Source: Zhengitettix transpicula
Taxonomy: Eukaryota > Arthropoda > Insecta > Orthoptera > Tetrigidae
Assembly: GCA_037074705.1 (NCBI GenBank)
Contig: CM073593.1
Coordinates: forward strand, 57,913,501 to 57,977,500
Direction: 5' to 3'
DNA length: 64,000 bases
Part shown: positions 36,249 to 47,681 of the stretch, piece by piece
How the letters are laid out: each line of letters begins with the position of its first letter
Position numbering within the stretch: the first letter of the stretch is position 1
The notes under the pieces: model-generated
What the model saw: the letters and a program-made list of their open reading frames with translations, nothing else
What the model was told of the DNA's origin: nothing
Databases searched by the model: none
Translations under genes and position numbers: made by a program

Positions 36249-38456
36249 TAAAATGTCTCATAAGGGTTGAGTTTATGACGGTGATTCCAAGACAGTATAG
36301 GACAAGAACTTTTCAGTCAGGAGTTTGTGACTTGAATCAGATCCATACCCAACGTCTGGACGTTAAGTAGTTGAATCCTTGAAACAATTTGAGTCTTATT
36401 TTTCTGATTGATTTACACAACAATGAAAATTTATTTCTTCAGATTATTAATGACCTCAATTCTTTTAAGCAAAACCTCCTAGTAAATAAAATATTTTACA
36501 ATCTGGAGGTTTATCCTGTGTACTTGATTTATGTGAATTTATAAAATTAAAAACTGAATTAGTGTAACAAAACTTTTATCATATACTTTGTCTTTATTAT
36601 TTTATGAGCCTTGTTCAACTCTTTGCATGTTGAGATTTCTTACATTGAATTGAATGACCTTCACATTGGAGTTAATTGCCTCCATTTAGAGAAATACTTT
36701 CATCGATAAGATGTACTTCGACATTTAATATATAATTTTTAACGGTAACTTCTTGACCAAGTCAGAGAATGGAACAAAGACCACATACCTTTCAAAATTC
36801 CAAAATTTCATGAATAAATATTCCTAAACACTGTTAAATTAAATAAAAACGTATCCCCAACTAATCTTCGTGGTAATAACACCATTGTTGCATAATCATG
36901 TTCTCTCGACATTCTCTTATTGACCTTGAGGGTCATTGGTGACCCAAACGCCTGTTAGACTGTCAATTCGGACGAATTATGCAACTTGTGCGAGGAGGGG
37001 AGCGGCCAGATTCTTCCTTCATAATATATTATCAGATTCAGATCCAGAATTATTGGTTGCATACTGGAAGATACACAATTTCATGCGTCGAATCAAAGCT
37101 CAACTTCTCACGAGTGAGAATAAACTGAATATCGTTAAAATCGAACAATATTAGTCCCAATCATAAAGATCTGTCTGTGTGACCAAATGGAAAAATGTTT
37201 AACATGGCAAGTCCAAATTGACTTGTAACTGATGAGAAACTTAGTCAAAGTCGGGAACGGGAAGTTAATAGTTAATAGAAAAATAATTACCTTAACCAGC
37301 TTATCCCGCAACCAGAAAAAAAATGAAAGTGAATTAAGAAGCCTATGAAATATAATTGCGACATAACTGCAAGCATTTATTTAAGATAGGAATCTTAAGT
37401 CAATCATGTGTCTATCTTCAGTTCACGTCTACCTGAATTGCTGCGTTACTGTTTCGAAACGTGAGTTGTAGGAAGCTGAGCCCAACCCAAAACTCGTGGC
37501 CTCCAACTGATTGAAGGCTGCACTTTGGGTTGAGATGGTCTACGCCCTCTCCTCGACACAATTGGGCCATATGGTGATTTCCCAACAGCATGGCTTAGAT
37601 CAGGTGCTTAGAATATGTGAAACTGTGAAACAATAAATATATACAACACGATTCCCATCTCGGTGTTTACGCAAACTAGATAAAAACCTTTTTATTGTTA
37701 GTGACAACTTTTTTAAAAAAAAATACGTCAAATAATTTTTAGCGGTGTTTTTGAATTAGTACTCAGAATGAACTTCTTACAAACATAATCAATTTTGATT
37801 ATTGTAATACGTTTTAAGACTTTTCACTAACCTTCGATACTTGGATACTGTCATTGGTGAATTTTTTATCATGTTAATAATTATGCCAACTAGAAATCTA
37901 GTTTATATATTAAGAATATAAAAAGGGGGATTTTTTATATTCTCATTCGAAAAACAAAAATTCAAACAAAAGAATATTTTAATGTAAACAGGCCGATAAT
38001 TACGCTGAATTCTGGTACGTCCGAAGATAATTTTTTAACGTAGACATAGTCACTTGTATTCAAAGTCGTCTTGTACACGATGTTCCGAAACTCTTGCAAA
38101 TGTTCTGACGTAATGAGCAAACTCAACCCACATATTTATCCGGCATCCTTTTAAGTAATCCTATGCGACTATTTATCTTCTTATACAGTAATTTGATGAA
38201 AACAGGAAATTATATTTCAAACATCTTTGTAAAATGTATTTTAAACACAATAATCGTTTATCGACGTTTACAAGGCGAGAGAAGACATAATTTAATAAAT
38301 CATTTCCAGAAGTAAATCTACCAAAATTTATATTAACGTATCATTTGAAAATACGTGCTTCTGATCTGCTTACTAAAAAAAAGAAAAGATAAATAATGAC
38401 CTAAAAATGTACGCCATCACAGGAATTAAATAATACATGAAGCACCCTCGTATACA
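36249..38456. other. no feature seen
   Basis: AT-rich, apart from a GC-richer patch at 37430-37600, without a recognisable frame or repeat. Confidence 0.5.
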
Positions 38457-38477
38457 ATATATATATATATATATATA
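38457..38477. repeat. (TA)n microsatellite
   Basis: Alternating A/T tract of about 20 bases. Confidence 0.95.
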
Positions 38478-39669
38478 AACAATTTATGAAAGAGTATTAC
38501 GATAAAAATCAAAATATACAAAAAAAGAAAAAACCATCCAAATCCATATATTCTAACCTCAAAAGATCAAACAATAAATGATTCCACTGAGCCTAAACAA
38601 CTCACAAATTCTGCAGGTGAATTTACGGATCATTAAAATGTACATAGCATGAATTGATAGTAATTTAAACTATGATATTAATCTAGTACCTCTTGAAACT
38701 ATTACGTTTATTTATTTGTACCGTAATTAAAATATGAGCATTCACGTTATTTGCCTGAAGTTATTTGCTCATTGCTCATTCATATTAAATTAAAATCCCT
38801 ATAGCGCTTCACACATTTCACATCCTTGAATCCTTGATTCTCCTAAGGATCAACTGAAAACGTCCATTATAACCTCTAATAATGATAGAAATAAATATGA
38901 GATCTGTTTAAACAACTAATTGATCCTACTGTCGGTGAACTGTTGTTCTTTGCACAGTGATAAACAACACGGAGTGATTGTGCCGCTGATCCAAACTGAG
39001 ATAGTGTGTCTTCGCTGTTACGTGCGTTGGATATGTAACCTGGCTGTCCAGAGAAGTGAACGTGTTACCAGCTCTCGGGAACGAACTTTCGCTTGACCGG
39101 GCGGCCTCACTTTCCTGCTTGCACCATGTCTTCTTTCCTTGACCCCGTCATCGTCTTTGCCGTCTCCTCTAAAGAGAGAGAGGTGGAAGATTATATTGTC
39201 CACCACTGCTCACGGACCCTCCAGTCACAGCGAAGCATCATCAGACGCTTCAGTCCATTTCAGACTTGTACAGTCGAAGTACACTGCCGACTTATTTCTC
39301 CTATCACGCCAATCAAATGGTCGTCTTTCGGCGCTCATGAGCCTTCACCCGTCACAGAAGTCATAACTAATATCCAAATGAGCTTTGCTGTTCAAAGAAT
39401 CTCTGATAAAAAGGATCTCGACACATCTAATGCCTTGCATTGGCACACTTGTTATGTAGACGACACAAATATATTTATGTATTTATTTATTCCAACTACA
39501 GTATTATATAAAATTCCGTAAATAAATTTTGTGTTCAATTGTCAGGCAAAGTAGGACACGCATCACTGACTCGAACGAGATATAAGAATACTCAACCACA
39601 GTAATTATAATTCTCTGACACATTTTTAATTTTACAATAAATAAATTTGAAAATAATAATGTCAAGAAA
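38478..39669 (+). other. no assigned gene; one unassigned ORF
   Basis: A plus frame from an ATG at about 39129 runs about 130 codons (starting MSSFLDPVIVFAVSSKERE) to 39521 in a GC-richer patch. A second plus frame overlaps it (39139-39366). I recognise no domain. A late YVDD tetrapeptide is not in an RT-like context. It may be chance or an unidentified exon. Confidence 0.25.
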
Positions 39670-40005
39670 CAATAGTACAGAAATTGATGGAAATAAAATT
39701 TCACAACGTTTCGTTCTTACTTTAACACTTCATCAGGTGTACATTGGAGCAACTTAGGACTTGGAGAATTATAAATTATTTACGTACGTTTCCAATTTCT
39801 TCAATTAATATCTGCCGAAAATGAATATTACAACAGGTAGTGCTTTGAAATTTAATACAAAATTTTTGTATAGTATTTTTTTTGTTAGTTATTACCAGAA
39901 GATAATGGAAATTTATACAAATTATTTAGTCGTAAATTACTCCAATTTACTCCTAATTAAGGCAGAAACGCTGTGAAATTATATTTTCATCACATACTTT
40001 ATAAA
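39670..40005. mobile_element. PLE-type unit with inverted termini (second family)
   Basis: The left arm on the minus strand reads CCTGATGA, then GAACGAAACGTTGTGAAATTT and TATTTCCATCA. The right arm on the plus strand (39957-40000) reads AGGCAGAAACGCTGTGAAATT, then ATATTTTCATCA. The arms are therefore inverted copies of one terminus of a family different from that at 15333. About 220 bases of AT-rich DNA separate them, with no recognised coding sequence. The right arm has lost its CTGATGA box. Confidence 0.6.
39701..39741 (-). ncRNA. hammerhead-like ribozyme motif, intact core
   Basis: Minus strand: CAC, CTGATGA, 17 bases, GAAA, CGT, T, GTG. All conserved hammerhead core positions are present: CUGAUGA, GAAA, and U16.1-U17 before stem I. 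Stem I is CAC/GTG; helix III is the palindrome ACGT, which favours pairing between two copies. Stem II (AGTGTTAAAGTAAGAAC) can pair only partly (GT..TT with AA..AC). It is the best-preserved core in the window. Activity cannot be judged by eye. Confidence 0.6.
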
Positions 40006-40064
40006 ATGTTCATTTCACACACTGGAAAATTTGATGATAAGATGGTGAACTGGTTCACAAAAAT

Positions 40065-40165
40065 CTTTGTGACGCTGCGAGGCAAGCGTAAAGAGTGCTA
40101 GAGAAAAGGAGATATAAGATATATAAGGAAAGATAGCCCGCGATTGAGCGGTTGAATAGTAAACA
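40065..40165 (+). repeat. short dispersed repeat with GTTGAATAGTAAAC core (copy 2)
   Basis: TGACGCTGCGAGG, then AGATATATAAGGAAAGATAG and then GAGCGGTTGAATAGTAAAC. The order of blocks is as in the 14650 copy, and the right half matches the 40679 and 55890 copies. Confidence 0.55.
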
Positions 40166-40678
40166 GGCTTTACGCGTGCTGGATACTTTGTTTGTTGCAT
40201 GTGCGGCCTGGAGTTTCTACGAAAGGGCAGATTCCTCGTCGCTCTGGTTCGTGAACTGATTTGTCCGTCGTTTCTGTTTCCTCCTAATGTGCGTGTGTCA
40301 GGTTTTGTGTTTATTCTTGTGTGATGTGCAATTATATATTTTATGATAGTTTTCTAATCATTAATTTTTTACTAGTACCTATAATTTTTTAGTACTGTAA
40401 ATATTATATTATATCTTTATAAGAATTATTATTTTATTTTTGTTATTATTACTATAGTTCTTTTACTTATGTTGGACAGGGAAATTTGTGTTCCAGAATT
40501 TTAGTATTTTTAAGTCAACTTCTAATTGGTTGCAATTATGATACTGAAATTTTATATATTGACGTATTAATGCCCTCATACGAGGACTAATGGAATAAAA
40601 TAAATCAAATCAAGGGCATTAATCTATAATAAATAAATTGATTTGACGATCAGAAGCAATGCTAAGTATAGGCGAGCG

Positions 40679-40775
40679 ATATATATATATATATATATAT
40701 AAGGAATCATAATGCGCGCTTGAGCCGTTCAATAGTAAACCATCGAGTCGTTTTACAGCAACGGTGACGCCCTAT
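40679..40775 (+). repeat. short dispersed repeat (copy 3) with (TA)n
   Basis: Starts with a (TA)n tract (40679-40701), then GCGCGCTTGAGCCGTTCAAT and AGTAAACC, ending CGGTGACGCC. It lies 600 bases from copy 2, in the same orientation. In copies 3 and 4 the GTGACGC block follows the AATAGTAAACC core instead of preceding it. Confidence 0.55.
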
Positions 40776-41939
40776 CGTAATATTTTTCCGTGAATAATTA
40801 AATCACGGAAGTGAGCTATACAGACTCAAAATACAAGTATGATGTTCCAGAAATTTCACCCTGGAAGGAGAAATTTACTTTTTAAATTACAAATGTTGCA
40901 GCATGATCAAAGGAACAACATTCACACATCAATACGACACTTTCTGCTGACAATCACATATTATATCATCATAGTTTTGCTGGCGACGTAATCAGGATCC
41001 GTATTTCATTATCTATTATTAATATGTAGTATATCTCTCTACACAAATAAAACGAGACATTTAAGTGAGGCAAATTAATTCATATTATATTTTTATATAT
41101 AAATCATTACATACTAAACCACATTTGTTGTCCTCTCAGTAAAATCACCTCATGTGTTTCCTGCCTCTATAGATAATCGCTGAGTGAATCCTTTCTGTTG
41201 TCTCATGGTTTTTAAAGTCTATTAATGAAGTGTCTTAACATTCGATAGTTATTTTGCTGCTTAAAATAATCTCACATTTCCATTTATAATGTTTTTGTGC
41301 ATGTTATAAATTTTAAGATTTTAGATAACATATTATGAATATTAACAATGTTAGGGTATTTGAGAGACTAAGAGAACGTACCATAGGCCTACCTGAGCGT
41401 GAAAGTTGGTGACCACATTTGGATGGAATTCAGAGAAAATTTCGAGGACAATGGTCCTCTTCATCATCCGGTGAGCTTCAAGTCACTCCAGGCTAGACAG
41501 CGGCGTATGAATTGCAACGTACGTGGATGTCTCCAGTGACGCGGCACCAATCAACTGCAACAAAGGAAAAGTATTAAAAAAAGGAACATGTAGAGAATAT
41601 TGACATACACTACCCACGTATCCAAGACACCGGCCGACACACACGGGACTCAACTTCATTGAAAATCAATGGACGATTCGAAGACACTGTTATTTTGCAA
41701 GAAGAACACTACCTAGTCACTACAGGACACACACTTGCTACCCCAACACTCAGAAGATGTGATGACAGAAAGAGGAAATATTAACCATTATTAATAACAT
41801 AGTGAATTATGCTCTATACATGGGAAACATTGTCAAGTAAATATACTGAACTACTTCACAAATTAATTATGAATATTTCTTTGATTCATGTTAATGTATT
41901 AATTTTATTAAGAGCCGTTACCCGGGTTGTCATATATCC

Positions 41940-42840
41940 ATAACTCCCGATTTGACTGGGTTGCTTTTGCGATATTTTTATGAACGCATCTCGACTCCTA
42001 TCCCCAATTGTGCTCACCTCCCATGTCGAAAGGGCTTGAAAATATACAAAAAACACATCGGTAGACGTACAATAATTTTAATTGGCCCGTCAAATATTTA
42101 TTCGATGCAAATATCGACCGTTTAACGTGTATGAAATTTTCCACCCGCCGACCACCCTCACCCAGGGTAATAACGGCAAGTTGAATGTCATAATTAAACT
42201 CAGTAATAATCCTCAAGTCGACTCCAATCTCAGTTGTTTTTGCGTTATTTTCTTGTAAAGATCCTCCACCCACACTCATAAACGTGCTCCCCTCCGAAAG
42301 GGGTTGAAATTGCGCACAAACAACATCGTTAGAAATCCTATAAATCTAAGAAACCCTAAAAAAAAATTATTCAACGCAAACACCTGCCGGCTTTGAATAT
42401 TTAAAAATTTCCACCCCTGCATCTGGGAGTTAAATGGCAAACTTAATGTCATAATTTAACTCATTCACATCAATAACCCCAGATTCGACTCCAATCTCGA
42501 TTGTTTATCCGTTATTTTTATATAATGCCACTCCACCCCCACCCTTAAGGGAACTTCCCTCCCAAGCTCGCACGGGGTTGAAAATATACGCGGAAAACAT
42601 GTAGAGAAATTTTATAAATCTCATTGACCCCGAAATATATTGATTTAACACAAATATAAGCCGGTTAATATGTTTTAAAATTTCTACCTCCGCCCAGATC
42701 CTCCCAACCCCGCTCAACAGCGCGCGTTGACCAGGTTGACCTAAATAAACTCAGCAACATCCATATATTTGATTCCAATTTCAGTCGTATTCACGTTATT
42801 TTCGTGTTACGTCCCTCCACCCCCACCCCTAGCGACCGAC
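41940..42840. repeat. degenerate tandem array, ~270-bp unit, more than three units
   Basis: The block GAYTCCAATYTCRRTTGT-TTNNCGTTATTTT followed by a CTCCACCC-rich segment recurs at 42220, 42487 and 42771, with a partial match at 41954. Spacings are 266, 267 and 284. Within each unit the order also repeats: GGGGTTGAAAATATACR, ATAAATCT, AAATTTCCACC, and GTCATAATTWAACTCA. Units have diverged considerably. The C-rich strand blocks (CCACCCCCACCC) stand out in AT-rich surroundings. Frames on both strands through the array are shadows of the repetition. It is a decayed satellite-like array, or the internal repeat of an unidentified element. Confidence 0.85.
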
Positions 42841-43324
42841 GATGTGAAACGACAGTATATTAACATGAGTTTCGACTATGTAATATTGGCCTTACTAATA
42901 TATATAATCAAATATATGTATTATCGTCATCTGGAGATAAACAGACGACATTTTTGCCTTTGAGTTCATCGGAATATGAATGTACGTTGTAAAAGCTGAA
43001 ACTCGATGAACAAATGGCAAAGACGTAACTGAATAAAAGTATTCCAATGTCTTACGTTTCATTTAAAACTATATTTGTGAATAAATTATGGATAAACTCA
43101 AAAATGGCCAAAAAGTTTTTAAATAATTTTAAAGCTTAATAAATTTGCCGAATTTCAAGTGGTTCAGTGGAACGTTAAAACGAATGTAACGATTCATTAC
43201 GTAGTGCTAAATTTTGTATGTAATCGGTTTGGGCCATAGATATCAGTTTGAAAGAGATAATTCTTCTAGACGAGGCTTTGTTATTTATTGTTTATCTCTT
43301 CATCTGATGTATTATTTGGTAATA
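42841..43324. other. no feature seen
   Basis: AT-rich; the short plus frame to 42963 is a by-product of the tandem array. Confidence 0.5.
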
Positions 43325-43480
43325 TAAATACCACACAACGTTTCTGGAAGACTTGCTCCCATCTTCGGGTGCAGAAAAAACGCTAGAACCGGGAGCGACA
43401 CAACTGCACTAGTAAGTTGACAAAACTCAAACGATATCACTTCTTTTGTCTGTATTTGGCTATTAATTTTTAATCAGACG
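43325..43480. mobile_element. minimal PLE unit: two termini head to head
   Basis: The minus-strand copy of the PLE terminus (AATATAAATACCACACAACG at 43322, continuing to GAGCGACACAACTGCACT and GTTGACAAAACTC) is followed within a few bases by a plus-strand copy of the outer end (ATCACTTCTTTTGTCTGTAT, then TTTTTAATCAGACGTAAA). The latter ending matches the outer end of the 48899 copy. Essentially nothing lies between the arms, and the left arm lacks its outer 50-60 bases. No coding sequence is present. Confidence 0.75.
43331..43373 (-). ncRNA. hammerhead-like ribozyme motif, one core change
   Basis: Minus strand: TGCAC, CCGAAGA, a stem II of five pairs (TGGGA with TTCCA around GCAAGTC), GAAA, CGT, T, GTGTGG. 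Stem I can form five pairs with wobbles. Only the T4-to-C change in the first core box departs from the hammerhead consensus. This copy has the best stem II in the window. Confidence 0.55.
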
Positions 43481-45008
43481 TAAATTTTTCATTTTCATGA
43501 ATTTAATTGTCGTTTTGTGAGCAACGAAGAAAGATTAAATTGACTGAGGGAGTCGTTTATATATTTTAATGGATTAACTGCCGTTTTTCGAAGCTCTAAA
43601 CACAAATTGTCTGAAGGAGTGATTGAAGGGTTTTCGTTGGATGCAGTATTTCCCTTCCGCAGATTGGAGTTGCATGTGTCGTTTGGAGATCGGAATAACA
43701 AGTTATTTCAGAGATATAATTTGCGCACGGCCAGATTGGAGAAACTTCCCTGCAGATTCTGATCAGCTGAGTGCATTTTCCGTGAATAAACGTTTTTACT
43801 TTTCATTGTGATGTAAACAACTGCTGTAGTATATATGCATAGTAAAATAAGGAAATAATTTTTTATTATTATTTAACTAGTAAAACTCTACATTAAATAC
43901 GAAAGTAATGCTTTTTATTACAATTTGAAATCTTGTCTAAGGTTAATTACACTGTCCTTGGATTACAAACACGTGAGGTACTTATTCACTTATCCCATCA
44001 GCCAGTTTGGAATGAGAAAGAAGACAAGAAAAAAGAAGTATTGAATTTTTTTTAGAAATCAGACTTTCTTCCTCAAATTTGTAATTATCTAGACATTGTC
44101 AATTTATCCATCAATTTAAATACATTAAATTAGTCACCATTACACCATATGAGATAGTTGGCGACTTTGTAATATCGTCACACAAGTAATTTAAATTTAA
44201 TAATTTTGACCAAGCTCATTACATTTTACAACATACTGTAATTGTGGTGAAAAAATTTTTTTTCCATTTCAGTCAGTAACGGAGAAAACGCATTACACAA
44301 TGGTAGCTTAATGATCTCCGCACACACAAGCCTGTGGTTACGCCTTCAGAAATGTGTAAACATTTTATTCGCTTTTGATTGTTTCGTTGACAATTGCATT
44401 TTCCACTAAATCACATGAATCGTTCTTAAGATTTATGACTCCGTCTACCCCACGTTCATAATTAGCATGTTGCATTTCATTGGATATTCGATTTGCGTTC
44501 ATTCCAATTGCAATCTTTATGCAATTAAACAGTAGCACTTAAATTATAACTAACGCCAGGACACGTTCACTCTGGACGCAATTATTCTTTAGCTTTAGAA
44601 ATGTAGACCAAGATATTTAACTGCACTGAATATTTTCTGTAGTGCGTATATTGAATATTTATCGGTTTGTATCGTCTTCGCCATATTGACCAGTTTTTTT
44701 GATGACTCCATTTCAATCCCCATTTACACGTAAGCTACTTTGCTCGTCCACTGAAATTCAGAACTGAGTTAACATGTAAATTATTTATGCGTTGCCAATA
44801 TAAGCCGTTTTCGCATATTTTAAAAATGCCAGCCTCTTCCAACCATGCCCATAAGGCAGCTAATTTTTCTTCCTTCAGCAGTGTTTGTTCCTGGATCGTT
44901 TGGTTGAAAAGGTTTCACGAAATAACTAATAACTTAATTTACAATAATAATCATGGGTATTGAAGATAACTAACATATAAAGAGTTCTATTAATATTATG
45001 CTTTACTT
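43481..45008. other. no feature seen
   Basis: Frames at 43495-43811 overlap on opposite strands without a domain; the rest is AT-rich. Confidence 0.45.
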
Positions 45009-45077
45009 CAAACGTCAATCGGGATAATGACCATTCGGGGAAAAAGTCAATCGGGAATGCGTCAATAGAAAATAAAG
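45009..45077. repeat. minisatellite, left part (interrupted by LINE)
   Basis: Contains AACGTCAATCGGGATAATG, AAGTCAATCGGGAAT and GCGTCAAT. The same units resume at 48026-48115 on the other side of the LINE insertion, so this was one array before the insertion. Confidence 0.8.
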
Positions 45078-45087
45078 AACTTTCTGG
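45078..45087. repeat. target-site duplication of the LINE, left copy
   Basis: AACTTTCTGG, identical to 48016-48025 immediately after the LINE A-rich tail. Confidence 0.85.
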
Positions 45088-45260
45088 TCAGTTAATGCCT
45101 GGCATCTGTGGAGTAAACATCGTGATACACAAAGTGGTCCTACGCTAGTGTTATTACAAGTCGCTCGGCCAGTGAAGTGGGGTCTACCCCAGTTACCGAG
45201 TTTCAAGTGGCGTGCTTTCATACGTGTTTCTATAGTGTCGAAGATAGAAGATTCAAATTA

Positions 45261-46520
45261 CGAGGGTGAATCAAATATAAACGAGACTTTTGGACCTGCG
45301 CGCGCAATTGTGGTGGAAGAACGTTCCGCTGTTATTGGCTGTTAGGTTGGTTTGTCAGGAGTGGGGGAAGCACGTGACTCATCATCATAGACTCGCTCAG
45401 TGTCCATCGTTACGATGTCCGAGCAGGAGGTACCTCCCTCTATTGCGCAACGTATTGTTATTAAGTTTTTAGCCGCAGAAGGTGTAAAACCGGACGAAAT
45501 CTTGAGAAGATTGACTGCACAGTTCGGGGAAGAGACGCTGTCGCGAGCTAGAGTGTTTGCTTGGCATAAACAGTTCGTGGAGGGCCGTGAACGTGTTGAA
45601 AATGAGAGCCATGACCGCAGACCCCGCACCAGCATTACAGCGGGCAACATCGACAGTGATCGTCAACTTGTTGAAGGTGATAGGCGTCTAACAACTTCGG
45701 ATATTGCAATTGAGGTTGGAATAAGTTATGGGAGCACTTACTCTATACTCTCAGAGGAGCTAGGGTATCGCAAGGTGTGAGCCAGGTGGGTTCCTCGCCT
45801 TCTCACAGTTGACCAGAAACTGAATCGTTTTCAAGTGTGTGAGCGTCTTCTTGGACCCATTTCTTTCTCACATTGTCACATCACTACACCCCTGAGTCGA
45901 AACAAGCGAGTATGGAGTGGAGGAAGAAAGGAGGAACCGGACCAGTGAAAGCCAAGTCACGATTATCGGCTGGCAAGGTTTTGGCTACCGTTTTTTTTAC
46001 CAGCGTGGCCTACTGCACCTTGATTTTTTGCATGAGCGCAGAACAATTAATGCGGCATACTACTGCCAAATTTTGACTGAGGTCAGACTTGCATATCGCC
46101 GCAAAAGACGAGACCTTCCGATGAGAAAAGTGATTCTCCTCCATGACAATGCTCGCCCCCATACAGCAGCCCTGACCGTACAAAAATTGGAGCAACTAGG
46201 TTGGGAGACACTGGAACACCATCCATACAGTCCAGACCTGTCTCCCTGCGACTTGCATGTCATTGGTCCTCTCAAGGAAGCTTTGGGAGGGCAAAAATTC
46301 CACAGCGATAATGAGGTTGTGCGCAATTGGCTACAAATTGGCTGCAAACACGACCTGACTCTTTTTACGTGGAAGGAATTAAAAAATTACCTATACGCTG
46401 GGAAAAATGTGTTTATAAATCAGGAGATTATGTAGAAAAATAAACTATGATTGTTTGTGCGTTTAAAATCAAAATAAATATTTAAAAAAATAAGTCTTGT
46501 TTATGTTTGATTCACCCTCG
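45261..46520 (+). mobile_element. mariner element with terminal inverted repeats and TA duplication
   Basis: Left end CGAGGGTGAATCAAATATAA and right end (reverse complement) CGAGGGTGAATCAAACATAA; the inverted repeats are about 29 bp with two mismatches. TA flanks both sides (45259-45260 and 46521-46522), the expected Tc1/mariner target duplication. The length of 1260 bp is close to that of intact mariners (about 1.3 kb). It is inserted in the 5' region of the LINE, upstream of the ORF1 remnant, so it is younger than the LINE. Confidence 0.95.
45400..46435 (+). pseudogene. mariner transposase (broken)
   Basis: Transposase of the mariner family (DD34D), which cuts and pastes the element by binding its inverted repeats. 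The N-terminal part (45400-45777) has the two helix-turn-helix regions: QRIVIKFLAAEGVKPDEI, VFAWHKQFVEGRE and TSDIAIEVGISYGSTYSIL. A TGA at 45778 interrupts the linker. The frame continues to about 45860 (VPRLLTVDQKLNRF), and then a deletion removes the region that normally holds the first catalytic Asp. The reading shifts frame at about 45873 (HHYTPESKQASMEWRKKGG) and again near 46000 (LDFLHERRTINAAYYCQIL). The second Asp is in LLHDNARPHTAAL and the third in PYSPDLSPCD, 34 residues apart, as in mariners. The C-terminus is intact to the stop at 46435. One nonsense, two frameshifts and the missing Asp make it inactive. Confidence 0.93.
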
Positions 46521-46563
46521 TAGAACCCCATATCAGAGCCGGACAGACAACTGAGCAAGATGA

Positions 46564-47681
46564 ACGTATGCTGGAACTGTAGCCTTAGAATATCTCCCAG
46601 ATAAATCACACGCCATCGTATTAGAAGCCGTACAAGGACTTACCACAGATGAGTACTTAGACGCAATAGTAAATTATGTAGCTCCTTCCAATATTAGATA
46701 CATCTCGAAAATCTCGAACGAAAGGATCTGCATTTTCTTAAGTTCTAAGGACGAAGCGGATCGGATTACATCCAAGATTACCTCCATTAGCATTAAGAAC
46801 CACACGATCCCCATCCGACCTCTGATAAACAAGCACATTAGAGCAATAATTTCCAATGTCTGCCCAGTCGTACCCAATTCCCTTATCGAAGCCGAATTTC
46901 ACAAACTGAACATAACCCCAACATCAAGGATCACATCCATCAGGGCAAATACATCGGATAAGAGATTCACCCATATCCTAAGTTTTCGGAGGCAGTTTTA
47001 TGTCGACCCGATGAACACCCATCGACTACCGGAATCCATGCTGATTAACCATGAAGACACAAACTATAGGATCTTCATCACTTTGGAAAGTGACAACTGC
47101 TTTCTATGTAAGAGACAGGGTCACTTTGCCAGAGACTGTGTATTACGGCAAAATGATCCTGACAAGGTCCCCCAGATGCCCCATCCACATCCATCTTGTT
47201 AACTAGGAACGCGGAGCAACCCTTAATCGGGGATACAAATGCCACATTCAGTTCTAAGAAACGTCCTTCGCAAAAAACAGACGACTCTGAAAACCCGGAT
47301 TTCCCCAGGCTCGAGGCTCCCCGCACCACAAACCCGGTAAAGAAAACAAAAGCCAGCGCCTTAACGCTATCAAATGACACCATCGAGGAATCTCTTGAAT
47401 TTGCACGTCCAACATTTGAAACCAGTAATATTAAGATCCCCCTGCCATTCGACCTAATCAAGTCACTCATGCTCAATTCTATATCTTCCAAACATCCAAT
47501 AAACGTTGCCGGTGACTACAATATTTCGCCGGACATACTTATTGAAATCGCAACCATGATTTACCCATCTGTCAAGGAAAGAGGAGTCAAGCATAAATTG
47601 ACGCGACTAATTAACCGTGTGAAGAAACTAATCAAGGAAGCCTCATCTGATCCAGACTCCTCCATCTGCAACAGTGACTAG
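46564..47681 (+). pseudogene. LINE ORF1 (gag-like, CCHC knuckle), frameshifted
   Basis: ORF1 of Jockey-like LINEs is a nucleic-acid-binding protein. The frame is open from just after a TGA at 46561-46563; an RRM-like region (YVAPSNIRYISKISNERICI; SFRRQFYVDPMNTHRLPESM) precedes a single zinc knuckle CFLCKRQGHFARDC (about 47095-47137), C-x2-C-x4-H-x4-C. A one-base change near 47167-47175 shifts the frame: the first frame ends at 47202 while the second continues as PSTSILLTRNAEQPL and on to a lysine-rich C-terminus (KHKLTRLINRVKKLIKE) and a stop at 47681. The N-terminus lies in the stretch interrupted by the mariner and appears damaged. Confidence 0.85.

Larger units (their letters stand above)
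40006..41939. other. AT-rich stretch with two copies of a short dispersed repeat
   Basis: Apart from the copies at 40065 and 40679 nothing was recognised. 41390-41800 is more balanced in composition but shows no domain in any frame. Confidence 0.45.

Noticed and set aside
39420..39470. YVDD tetrapeptide in a 142-codon plus frame, suggesting a reverse transcriptase
   Set aside because: None of the neighbouring RT motifs is present in that frame (no PMGSPLSP-like or NFLDV-like box), so the tetrapeptide is coincidental.
18841..41391. Palindromic octamer TAGGCCTA seen three times (18841, 19841, 41384)
   Set aside because: No flanking similarity between occurrences, and the count is only slightly above random expectation.
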